DNA from: Treponema sp. | GTDB taxonomy: Bacteria; Spirochaetota; Spirochaetia; Treponematales; Treponemataceae | Length of the DNA stretch: 64,000 bases | Assembly (NCBI GenBank): GCA_016290995.1 | Contig: JAEEVR010000007.1 | Coordinates: forward strand, 41,066 to 105,065 | Direction of reading: 5' to 3' | Part shown: positions 16,951 through 24,766 of the stretch, piece by piece | Numbering within the stretch: position 1 is the first letter of the stretch | Layout of the letters: each line of letters opens with the position of its first letter | The notes under the pieces: model-generated | Told to the model about the DNA's origin: nothing | The model's database searches: none | Seen by the model: only the letters and a program-made list of their open reading frames with translations | Translations under genes and position numbers: made by a program

Positions 16951-18669
16951 ATGGCTAAGACAGTTGACGATAAAAAAATAATTTACACGATGGACAGGGT
17001 TTCGCGCGCTTATGGAACGAAGGTCGTTCTTAAGGACGTGAGCATTTCTTATTACTATGGCGCTAAGATTGGCGTGATTGGACCCAATGGTTCGGGTAAG
17101 TCTTCGCTCTTTAAGATTTTGGCGGGAGTGGACAAGGACTTTACGGGCGAGACGACGCTGGCTCCCGGTTACACGATTGGCTATTTGGAGCAGGAGCCGG
17201 AACTTGCGGCGGGAAAAACCGTTCTTGAAATTGTAAAGGAAGGCGTTAAGCCCATCACCGATTTGCTTGAGGAATTTGACAAAGTCAACGAAGCCTTTGG
17301 CGACCCCGACGCGGACTACGACAAGCTGGGCGCGCGACAGGCGGAACTGCAGGAAAAACTTGACGCGGCTGACGCGTGGAACTTGGACGCAAACTTGGAG
17401 CTTGCGATGGAAGCCTTGCGCTGTCCGCCGGCCGACCAAGTCGTTGACGTTCTTAGCGGAGGAGAAAGGCGCCGCGTCGCGCTTTGCCGCTTGCTTTTGC
17501 AAAAGCCCGACATTCTCTTGCTTGACGAGCCTACCAACCACCTTGACGCCGAGACCGTCGCCTGGCTTGAAAACCACCTTCACACTTATCCCGGAACAGT
17601 AATCGCCATCACCCACGACCGCTACTTTTTGGACGACGTGGCCGGCTGGATTTTGGAACTTGACCGAGGCGAAGGATATCCCTTCAAAGGAAATTACTCG
17701 TCATGGCTTGAACAAAAGGAAGCCCGCTTGGCTCAAGAAGAAAAGGGCGAAAGCCAGAGGCGCAAGGAAATGCAGCGCGAGTTGGAATGGATTCACATGG
17801 GAGCCAAAGGCCGCCAAGCCAAGCACAAGGAGCATATCACCCGCTACGAGGAATTGCTGCGCCAAGAAGGAAAGACAAAACTCAAGGACACCCAGATTTC
17901 CATCCCGGCCGGTCCGCGCTTGGGCGGCCAGGTAATCGACGCTGTTGGCCTTACAAAATCTTTTGGCGAAAAATTGCTTTTTGAAAACCTTGACTTCCAC
18001 ATTCCCGCCGGAGCGGTTGTCGGAATCGTAGGTCCCAACGGCGCTGGAAAGACAACCTTGTTCAAAATGATCGCGGGCATCGAAAAGCCCGACAGCGGCG
18101 AGCTTAAGGTTGGCCAAACCGTAAAGCTGGTTTACGTTGACCAGATGCGTTCAAAGCTTGACGAAAATAAAACGGTTTACGACACCCTCACCGACGGCTT
18201 GGACATGGTAAAGCTTGGAGCGGTTGACGAAAAGGGCCGACCCCTTGAAGGAGGCGTTCGCGAAGTCAACGGCCACGCTTACTGCGCTTGGTTCAACTTT
18301 GCCGGAGCGGACCAAAACAAAAAGGTCGGCGTTCTTTCCGGCGGAGAAAAGAACCGCCTTAACCTTGGAATGATGCTCAAGGAAAGCGGAAACGTTCTCC
18401 TACTGGACGAACCGACCAACGACCTTGACGTGCAGACTGTGCGCGCCTTGGAAGAAGCCCTTGAAGACTTTGCCGGCTGCGCGCTTGTCGTAAGCCATGA
18501 CCGCTGGTTCTTGGACCGCATTTGCACGCACATCTTGGCCTTTGAAAACAACAGCGAAGTCCGCTGGTTTGAGGGCAACTGGTCAGAATACGCCGAATGG
18601 AAAAAGAAGGAGTTTGGCGAGGACGCTGGCGTTCCCAAGAGAACCGTGTACAGAAAGCTTACAAGGTAG
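16951..18669 (+). CDS. ettA: ABC-F translation factor EttA-like
   Basis: Soluble ABC-F ATPase that binds the ribosomal E site and couples translation to energy state. The 572 residues contain two nucleotide-binding domains: Walker A GPNGSGKSS (about 47) and GPNGAGKTT (about 361), LSGGERRRVALCRLLL and LSGGEKNRLNLGMML, and Walker B LLLDEPTNHLD and LLLDEPTNDLD. The linker between them (EWIHMGAKGRQAKHKEHITRYEELL) is the charged ABC-F interaction arm with the EttA-type sequence. There are no membrane segments, so it is not a transporter. Antibiotic-protection ABC-F proteins are the alternative, but the arm favours EttA. Confidence 0.92.
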   Translation: MAKTVDDKKIIYTMDRVSRAYGTKVVLKDVSISYYYGAKIGVIGPNGSGKSSLFKILAGVDKDFTGETTLAPGYTIGYLEQEPELAAGKTVLEIVKEGVKPITDLLEEFDKVNEAFGDPDADYDKLGARQAELQEKLDAADAWNLDANLELAMEALRCPPADQVVDVLSGGERRRVALCRLLLQKPDILLLDEPTNHLDAETVAWLENHLHTYPGTVIAITHDRYFLDDVAGWILELDRGEGYPFKGNYSSWLEQKEARLAQEEKGESQRRKEMQRELEWIHMGAKGRQAKHKEHITRYEELLRQEGKTKLKDTQISIPAGPRLGGQVIDAVGLTKSFGEKLLFENLDFHIPAGAVVGIVGPNGAGKTTLFKMIAGIEKPDSGELKVGQTVKLVYVDQMRSKLDENKTVYDTLTDGLDMVKLGAVDEKGRPLEGGVREVNGHAYCAWFNFAGADQNKKVGVLSGGEKNRLNLGMMLKESGNVLLLDEPTNDLDVQTVRALEEALEDFAGCALVVSHDRWFLDRICTHILAFENNSEVRWFEGNWSEYAEWKKKEFGEDAGVPKRTVYRKLTR

Positions 18670-18695
18670 GCGGCGCCCGCAGGAACGGGCCACCG

Positions 18696-18724
18696 TTGAC
18701 AAGGCAAAAAATATTCTATATTAT
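18696..18724 (+). promoter_or_regulatory. Promoter of the SRP RNA gene
   Basis: A consensus TTGACA (18696-18701), 17-base spacer and TATTAT (18719-18724) end seven bases before the 5' end of the RNA. Confidence 0.75.
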
Positions 18725-18730
18725 TAAGGC

Positions 18731-18830
18731 GAGCCTAGGTGCTATGCGACGCGTCGCTGCAAAACCCCGCCAGAGCCGGAAGGCAGCAACGGTATGCGGA
18801 TGGCGTGTGCGCCGTAGATTACCTAGGCTC
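18731..18830 (+). ncRNA. ffs: Signal recognition particle RNA (4.5S-type)
   Basis: A 10-bp closing stem (GAGCCTAGGT at 18731-18740 with ACCTAGGCTC at 18821-18830) encloses the SRP hallmark: the asymmetric loop and tetraloop sequence GCCAGAGCCGGAAGGCAGCA (18769-18788), where Ffh binds. Total length of about 100 bases fits the small bacterial SRP RNA. It has its own consensus promoter and is followed by a short T-run before glmS. The RNA acts with Ffh and FtsY to target nascent membrane proteins. Confidence 0.93.
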
Positions 18831-18859
18831 AACCTTTTTAAGCGCGCGAGGAAAAAAGC

Positions 18860-20704
18860 ATGTGCGGAATTGTAGGTTATGTTGGCAACAAGCTTGCCAC
18901 TCCCATTTTGATTGATTCGCTAAAAAAATTGGAATATCGCGGATACGACTCCGCTGGAATCGCTGTCCTTGACGGCGAAAATATTTTGGTCCGCAAGGCC
19001 AAGGGCGCGCTAAAGGAATTGGAAAAGCGCATCGCCGGCGAAACGATTAAAGGCTCGGTCGGAATCGGCCACACTAGATGGGCCACCCACGGCGAGCCAA
19101 GCGACGTTAACGCTCACCCGCACACAAGCGAAGACGGCGCTATTTCTATCGTTCACAATGGAATCATAGAAAACTACGCGGAGCTAAAAGCAAAGCTCCA
19201 AGCAGAAGGCGTGGTCTTTAAAAGCAAGACCGACACCGAAGTCGCCGTTAACTTGATAAGCAAATTATACAAAGAAGAAAAAGACATTTTTAAGGCGGCG
19301 ACAAAGGCGCTTCACTTGATTGTCGGCTCTTACGCTTTGGGAATAATTTGCAAAGATTATCCCGACAGAATAATTTGCGCGCGCAAGGAAAGCCCGCTTG
19401 TCGTAGGCTTGGGCAAAGGCGAAAATTTCATCGCCTCTGACGTTCCCGCTTTGTTAAAGCACACCCGCGACGTTTTGTATCTTGGCGAAAAGGAAATCGC
19501 CGTTTTGTACACCGACCATGTTGACTTGTTCAACTATGAAGGCGAAAAAATCATAAAAGAGCCCAGCCACATCGACTGGGACATGGACGCCGCTGAAAAG
19601 GGCGGCTACCCGCACTTTATGCTAAAAGAAATTTGGGAGCAACCCAAAGCGCTTTTGGACACAATGCGAAACCGCATCATTAAAGACGGAACGGGAAAAG
19701 CCACTGACGTTTACTTTGAAGAAAACAAAATGGACGACGCTTGGAGAAAGGCTCGCCGCGTTGTAATCACCGCATGCGGAACTGCCTACCATGCCGGCGT
19801 CGTCGCCAAGTACGCTTTTGAAAAAATCGCGCGGCTCAAGGTTGACATTGACGTTGCCTCGGAGTTCCGTTACCGCAATCCCATTTTGGACAAGGACGAC
19901 ATCTTTATCGTAATCAGCCAATCCGGCGAAACGGCTGACACTCTTAGCGCCATGCGCTTGGCAAAAGAGCAGGGCCTTAAAGTTGTCGCCATAACAAATG
20001 TCGTAGGCTCAACTGTAAGCCGCGAAGCCGACGACGTAATTTACACGATGGCCGGACCCGAAATCGCAGTCGCCTCCACAAAGGCCTACACGACGCAATT
20101 GGCTTGCCTCTTTTTGCTTGCCATAAAAGCCGGAAAGCTTCGCGGCGTTTTGTCTCAAGAAGAAACGACGGCCCTGCTTGACGAGTTGGAATCCATTCCA
20201 AGCAAGGTTCAGGAAATTTTGGACAACCAAGATACGATTCAAAAATTTGCAAGCGAACAGTTCAACAAAAACAAAATCTTTTACATCGGCCGCCAATTTG
20301 ATTCGGCCTCGTCTTTGGAAGCGGCGCTCAAGCTAAAGGAAGTAAGCTACATGCACAGCGAAGCCTTTGCCGCCGGCGAATTAAAGCACGGACCAATCGC
20401 GCTTTTGGATCAAAAAACGTTGGTCGTTGCCATCGCGACTGAGCCCGCGCTTTACGAAAAAATCGGCTCCAACATGGAAGAAATAAAAAGCCGCGCGGCG
20501 ACAGTCCTTGCAATCACGCAAGACGGGGGAAAGGCTTTTGACAAAAAGGCCGACGCGATTTTTAAAATCCCGGATTGCTCTTCTACGCTCGCGGCGATTT
20601 TGGCTGTAGTGCCCGCGCAACTATTTGCTTACTACTGCGCCGTGCTTCGCGGAAACGATCCCGACAAGCCGCGCAATTTGGCCAAGTCAGTTACAGTTGA
20701 ATGA
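18860..20704 (+). CDS. glmS: Glutamine--fructose-6-phosphate aminotransferase
   Basis: Makes glucosamine 6-phosphate from fructose 6-phosphate and glutamine, the entry to peptidoglycan and amino sugars. The 614 residues begin with the nucleophile Cys2 (MCGIVGYVGN), followed by the glutaminase motif GHTRWATHGEPSDVNAHPH. Two SIS sugar-isomerase domains follow (ACGTAYHAGVVAK, SQSGETADTLSAM, STKAYTTQL, and ELKHGPIALLD). It ends PRNLAKSVTVE as in the family. GAGG lies 9 bases before the ATG. glnA follows after 20 bases and can supply glutamine. Confidence 0.97.
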   Translation: MCGIVGYVGNKLATPILIDSLKKLEYRGYDSAGIAVLDGENILVRKAKGALKELEKRIAGETIKGSVGIGHTRWATHGEPSDVNAHPHTSEDGAISIVHNGIIENYAELKAKLQAEGVVFKSKTDTEVAVNLISKLYKEEKDIFKAATKALHLIVGSYALGIICKDYPDRIICARKESPLVVGLGKGENFIASDVPALLKHTRDVLYLGEKEIAVLYTDHVDLFNYEGEKIIKEPSHIDWDMDAAEKGGYPHFMLKEIWEQPKALLDTMRNRIIKDGTGKATDVYFEENKMDDAWRKARRVVITACGTAYHAGVVAKYAFEKIARLKVDIDVASEFRYRNPILDKDDIFIVISQSGETADTLSAMRLAKEQGLKVVAITNVVGSTVSREADDVIYTMAGPEIAVASTKAYTTQLACLFLLAIKAGKLRGVLSQEETTALLDELESIPSKVQEILDNQDTIQKFASEQFNKNKIFYIGRQFDSASSLEAALKLKEVSYMHSEAFAAGELKHGPIALLDQKTLVVAIATEPALYEKIGSNMEEIKSRAATVLAITQDGGKAFDKKADAIFKIPDCSSTLAAILAVVPAQLFAYYCAVLRGNDPDKPRNLAKSVTVE

Positions 20705-20724
20705 TTGTTCAATAGGAGAAAAAA

Positions 20725-21960
20725 ATGTATACAAAAAAAGAAGTCTTGGAGTACATTTCCGAAAACGGCGTAAAGTTCATCAAGCTGTTTTTTTCGGACG
20801 TTTTTGGAAACACCAAAAGCATTTCGATCCAACCGCACGAATTGGAGCGGGCCTTTGACTCTGGCATTTCTTTTGACGCAAGTTCCGTTCCGGGTTTTTT
20901 GAACGTAACAGAAAGCGACTTGTTCTTGATTCCTGATCCTTCAACGCTTTCCGTTTTGCCTTGGCGTCCCCAACAGGGAAAAGTCGTCAGATTTTTTTGC
21001 AACATTTGCTATCCCGACGGAAAGCCCTTTGAAGGCGACATGAGAACGCTTTTATCGCAAAGCATAGAAGAGGCGAAAAAATCAGGCTACGAGCTTAAGG
21101 CTGGAACGGAATGCGAGTTCTATCTTTTTAAGCTTGACGAAAAAGGCGAGCGCACAGACGTTCCGCTTGACCACGCCGGTTACTGCGACTTGGCTCCCTT
21201 GGACAAGGGCGAGAACGTTCGCCGCCAAATCTGCCTTTACCTTGAGCAAATGGGAATCCTTCCCGAAACTTCGCACCACGAATCCGGCCCCGGCCAGCAA
21301 GAAGTTGACTTTAAGTATTCGGACTATCTTAACACGGCGGACAACTTGTCCACCTTTAAGACTGTCGTAAGCACCGTGGCCAACTCTAACGGCCTTTACG
21401 CAGACTTTAGTCCAGTCACCGCCGCAAGCGGACCGGGCAACGGCTTGCACATAAACGTTTCGGTCTTTAAAGACGGAAAAAATATTTTTGCCGCCGACCC
21501 CTTGAGCGACGAAGCCAAGTCTTTTATGGCCGGCATTATGGAACGAGCGCAAGAAATCAGCCTTTTTACAAATCCGGTAAAGGAGTCTTACGAACGTCTT
21601 GGAAAGTTTGAGGCGCCCAAATACGTTTCTTGGAGCCGACAAAACAGAAGCCAGTTCATCAGAGTTCCTGCCGCAAAAGAAGAATTCCGCAGAATTGAAT
21701 TGCGCTCGCCGGACCCGATGTGCAACCAGTACTTGGTTTTGACTTTGATACTAAAGGCCGGCCTTGACGGGATTCAAAGAAAGTTAAAGCTGCAAGACGA
21801 AATAAACTACGACTTGTACAAGATTTCAAACGAGGACGCAAAGAAAAACCATCTTGCGTTGTTGCCCAAAGATCTTGACAGCGCCATAAAAGCGGCAAAG
21901 AAAAGCGATTTTATCAAATCGATTCTTCCGCAAGTGACTTTAAAAGCTTTTGGCCTTTAA
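20725..21960 (+). CDS. glnA: Glutamine synthetase, short type I
   Basis: Makes glutamine from glutamate, ammonium and ATP. The 411 residues show the N-terminal beta-Grasp domain (VKFIKLFFSDVFGN, FDASSVPGF), the metal-site motif AGTECEFYLF (about 132), HHESGPGQQEVDFKY, the ATP-loop equivalent SGPGNGLHINVS, and SRQNRSQFIRVPA. It is about 30 residues shorter than usual GlnA, and no NLYDLP adenylylation tyrosine segment is present at the C-terminus, so covalent control is unlikely. The next gene encodes an ANTAR regulator, the pairing seen in clostridial glnA-glnR. Confidence 0.93.
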   Translation: MYTKKEVLEYISENGVKFIKLFFSDVFGNTKSISIQPHELERAFDSGISFDASSVPGFLNVTESDLFLIPDPSTLSVLPWRPQQGKVVRFFCNICYPDGKPFEGDMRTLLSQSIEEAKKSGYELKAGTECEFYLFKLDEKGERTDVPLDHAGYCDLAPLDKGENVRRQICLYLEQMGILPETSHHESGPGQQEVDFKYSDYLNTADNLSTFKTVVSTVANSNGLYADFSPVTAASGPGNGLHINVSVFKDGKNIFAADPLSDEAKSFMAGIMERAQEISLFTNPVKESYERLGKFEAPKYVSWSRQNRSQFIRVPAAKEEFRRIELRSPDPMCNQYLVLTLILKAGLDGIQRKLKLQDEINYDLYKISNEDAKKNHLALLPKDLDSAIKAAKKSDFIKSILPQVTLKAFGL

Positions 21961-21963
21961 CAA

Positions 21964-22533
21964 ATGGACAGCGTATTAATCGTTTCTAACACAAGCGCAA
22001 CTTTTGAAGTTCTCTCACTTATGCTTGGCTCGGAAAAATTTTCGCGCATCTCTACGATGCAGGGCGGAAACCAAGCCAGGCAAGAATTGATTAACGCTGA
22101 ATATGATTTGATTGTAATCGACGCTCCGCTACCCGACGAGTTGGGAGACGACTTGGCTTTGCACGCCGCGGAACAAACGAACGCGGGCATAATTCTTATT
22201 GTAGAAAACGAAATCTTGGCGGACGTAAACGCCAACGTCGAGGACATGGGAATCTTTGTAATGCCAAAGCCCGCTTCCCCGGAATTCTTTTACCAAGCCG
22301 TAAAACTTTTGACTGCCGCCAGAAACCGCATCAGCGTGTTGGAAGACGAAAACAAAAAACTGCAGGAAAAAATTTCAGAAATCCGCTTGGTTGACCGCGC
22401 CAAGCTTGTGTTGATCCAGCGGCTGGAAATGACCGAGCAGCAGGCGCACCGTTACATCGAAAAGCAGTCGATGGACATGCGCCAAAGCCGCGCGATTACC
22501 GCGCAAAATATTTTAAAGACCTACGATTTGTGA
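21964..22533 (+). CDS. ANTAR-domain response-regulator-like antiterminator
   Basis: The 189-residue protein has a receiver-like N-terminus (about 1-120; VLIVSN, DLIVIDAPLPDE) and a C-terminal coiled coil plus ANTAR domain (about 130-185; RAKLVLIQRLEMTEQQAHRYIEKQSMDMR), an RNA-binding antiterminator fold. The acidic pocket and phospho-acceptor positions look altered, so phosphorylation is uncertain. It starts 3 bases after glnA, which suggests a nitrogen-related target. No double-hairpin leader fits between glmS and glnA, so its RNA target must be elsewhere. Its last 21 bases overlap the convergent esterase gene. Confidence 0.85.
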   Translation: MDSVLIVSNTSATFEVLSLMLGSEKFSRISTMQGGNQARQELINAEYDLIVIDAPLPDELGDDLALHAAEQTNAGIILIVENEILADVNANVEDMGIFVMPKPASPEFFYQAVKLLTAARNRISVLEDENKKLQEKISEIRLVDRAKLVLIQRLEMTEQQAHRYIEKQSMDMRQSRAITAQNILKTYDL

Positions 22534-23550
22534 TCTTAAATAATCGGCGGCTTCTTGCTGCTGAATCTCTGTCGGGTGGCTAAGCGCGCCCGTTTTTTCC
22601 ATATCGATTTCCGGAAGCAAAATGTATTGAACGTCTTTGTCGCCGCTTTGGGCCTTGTAAGCGTCAACGGCCTTTTGCAGCCGCTCCGCCAAAATGTGGC
22701 CGATCATTCCGTAACACCAAACGATTTTTGCCTTGGGATTGTTTGCGCGGATTTTTGTCAGGAACGAAATAACGCCCGCTTCAAAAATCTCCGCTATGTC
22801 CGGGCGGCTCTGGCACGGATTTTGGTCGTTGGTTCCTAAGTTTACGATTACCCAATCCGGCTCAAAGTTTTTAAAGTCCCATTTACGCTCGCCGCCAAAT
22901 CGGTTGGCCACCGAGCAAACTTCACCGTAATATTTTGGAAGGGCGTGATCCAGATTGCCGTCATAACCGCAAACCACGCCCCAGCCGCTTTGGCTGATGA
23001 CGTTAAAGTCGGCGCCTAAAGAGCTAGCGAGCTTGAAGGCCCAAGTTTTTGTCGCTCCAAAGAAAATGCTTGTCCAGTCCGTTTCTCCTTTGGCGCCGAC
23101 AGTTCCTTCGCCGCTAGTGATGCTGTCGCCGATAAATTCTATCCGTAGCGGCTGGGGCGTTACAGGAAGGAGGTCGCCGTCTGTCGAAAGGCTTTTTAGA
23201 AGGAAGCGGTGTTTGGCGTCGTCGCCCATCGCTTGGGTTTCCTTGTACACGCGGACGTTTTTTACATTAGCTGAAGGCAAGTTTCTGTAAAGGCAAACGT
23301 CATTCGTTCCCTTGTTGAGCATGAGGCGGGCGGTTTGGACGCCGTTCAGCCAAACGCTAATCCACACTTCAAATTTGTCGTAGTCCGACTGGATTTGCGC
23401 CCACAGTTCCGAGCCGTTTGCGTTTGCTTCAAAGCCGCTCGCGGACCAAAAAAAGTCCACGCCGTCTTCGCTTTGCGCGGTTCGACCCATAATTTTTATC
23501 CGCGAGTTTTCTGGGCTTGCGGCCAGTTCCTTTGCCAAAAAGTTTTTCAT
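22513..23550 (-). CDS. CE2-like SGNH esterase
   Basis: The 345-residue protein has an N-terminal jelly-roll (about 1-115) and a C-terminal SGNH hydrolase domain: block I RIEFIGDSITSGEGT (nucleophile Ser), block III VIVNLGTNDQNP and block V LSHPTEIQQQEAADYL (catalytic His). This two-domain order matches carbohydrate esterase family 2 (acetyl-xylan or acetyl-mannan esterases). No signal peptide is visible from the ATG at 23550, so it may act on imported oligosaccharides. That ATG is chosen because a TATAGT -10 box lies six bases upstream; an in-frame start 42 bases earlier would precede the promoter. Confidence 0.85.
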   Translation of the reverse strand: MKNFLAKELAASPENSRIKIMGRTAQSEDGVDFFWSASGFEANANGSELWAQIQSDYDKFEVWISVWLNGVQTARLMLNKGTNDVCLYRNLPSANVKNVRVYKETQAMGDDAKHRFLLKSLSTDGDLLPVTPQPLRIEFIGDSITSGEGTVGAKGETDWTSIFFGATKTWAFKLASSLGADFNVISQSGWGVVCGYDGNLDHALPKYYGEVCSVANRFGGERKWDFKNFEPDWVIVNLGTNDQNPCQSRPDIAEIFEAGVISFLTKIRANNPKAKIVWCYGMIGHILAERLQKAVDAYKAQSGDKDVQYILLPEIDMEKTGALSHPTEIQQQEAADYLRSQIVGL

Positions 23551-23559
23551 AAACAAACT

Positions 23560-23586
23560 ATAGCATTTTGCCGAAAATAATGCTAT
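23560..23586. promoter_or_regulatory. Inverted repeat covering a divergent promoter
   Basis: ATAGCATT (23560-23567) and AATGCTAT (23579-23586) form an 8-bp inverted repeat. It overlaps the minus-strand -10 box TATAGT (23562-23557) of the esterase gene and the start codon region of the divergent lipoprotein gene. It could be one operator for both genes. Confidence 0.4.
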
Positions 23587-24262
23587 GAGCAAAAGAAGAA
23601 TTTTTAAATTGACTTTAACCAGTGCGTTTCAAAGCGCGGCTTTTGTTGCGTTCCTTTTTACCGCCTTTGCGCTTTTTTCTTGCAAAAGCAGCCAGCAAGA
23701 AGTCGATGAGACGGCTATCGTTCCGCCAAAAGAACCAATAATCACTTACGTAAACACGACGGTCAACAAGGCCGACGGAAAGATTTCCACGATTTTGACT
23801 TTTAATTCCATCAAGGAAGTTACGGCGATTCACCCGATTTCGCGCGTCCGATATCCGCTTGCCGAAAACGAATACAAATACGATTCGGATTCGACCGAGC
23901 TTAAGGTTTTTTTGCCAAAGAACGTTCCTTTTAAGATCAACGACTTGGCTTTTCATATCGTAGGAGAGGCCGCCTATCCGGGAGTTTTTGTCCTTGCGGG
24001 AATCGACAAGAGCAGGGGAGAGCCTGGCGTTTTCTTTGACGGAAAAAAATCTGTCGAAGGAACGGATTATGATTACGACAAAAGTTCCGCCAGAATCACT
24101 AGCTTGGTTCCGCTTGACGTAGACAAAGATTCCTTTGAAATTTGTTGGGCCACCACAAACGGCGAAGTCACTTTTTCAAACAACACTCAAAAATATCGCG
24201 ACGCGTACATTAAGTATTACAACGAGTGGAGCCGTTCCGTTCATATGAGGGGGAGCAATTGA
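23585..24262 (+). CDS. Predicted lipoprotein of unknown function
   Basis: The 225-residue protein has a basic N-terminus, a hydrophobic segment and a lipobox LFSC ending near residue 34, so it is probably lipid-anchored. The mature part is beta-rich (ITYVNTTVNKADGKISTILTF, TELKVFLPKNVPFKIN) and ends with an acidic-aromatic tail. I do not recognise a family. It is divergent from the CE2-like esterase, with 34 bases between the starts, and shares an inverted repeat with it, hinting at joint control and perhaps a role in polysaccharide handling (inference). Confidence 0.75.
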   Translation: MSKRRIFKLTLTSAFQSAAFVAFLFTAFALFSCKSSQQEVDETAIVPPKEPIITYVNTTVNKADGKISTILTFNSIKEVTAIHPISRVRYPLAENEYKYDSDSTELKVFLPKNVPFKINDLAFHIVGEAAYPGVFVLAGIDKSRGEPGVFFDGKKSVEGTDYDYDKSSARITSLVPLDVDKDSFEICWATTNGEVTFSNNTQKYRDAYIKYYNEWSRSVHMRGSN

Positions 24263-24299
24263 AATTCGCTTTGTTGCTTTTGCTTTTATTTAAGCGCCG

Positions 24300-24755
24300 C
24301 TAGTTGTTGGAAAGCGCCTTTAAAAGCGCGCGGCAGCCAAGGTCGATGTCTAGGTATGTTTGGTCAAAGTTTCCGGTGTACCAAGGGTCGGCTATGTCGC
24401 GCTTTAATCCGGCCCATTCCAAGAGCAAATGAATTTTAGGAGCCGCTCCAGGACCTAGGATTTTTTTCATATAAAAAAGATTTTCTTGATCCATTCCAAT
24501 AATCAAATCGTAATCAATTCCATCAGCGTAAACCAATTGCCGCGCGCGGTGGTCTCCGCAAGGAATTCCTTCTTGGGCAAGTTTTGTTCGCGTTCCGTAA
24601 TGGGGGCCGTTGCCGATTTCTTCCGTGCTTGTCGCGGCTGAGTCAATGTAAATTTTTTTTTCAAGCCCGGCCTTTTTGACTAAATGTTTCATTACAAATT
24701 CCGCCATTGGCGAACGGCAGATGTTTCCGTGGCATACGAATAAGATTTTTTTCAT
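24300..24755 (-). CDS. Low-molecular-weight protein tyrosine phosphatase
   Basis: The 151-residue enzyme has the P-loop signature VCHGNICRSPMAE (catalytic Cys8, Arg14) at the N-terminus and the general-acid motif DPWYTGNFDQTY near residue 126. The length is normal for the family. Substrates in bacteria include kinases of polysaccharide export, but no tyrosine kinase gene is nearby. It lies 11 bases downstream of the GGDEF-EAL gene on the same strand and is probably co-transcribed with it. Confidence 0.93.
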   Translation of the reverse strand: MKKILFVCHGNICRSPMAEFVMKHLVKKAGLEKKIYIDSAATSTEEIGNGPHYGTRTKLAQEGIPCGDHRARQLVYADGIDYDLIIGMDQENLFYMKKILGPGAAPKIHLLLEWAGLKRDIADPWYTGNFDQTYLDIDLGCRALLKALSNN

Positions 24756-24766
24756 AAGGGCGCCTG

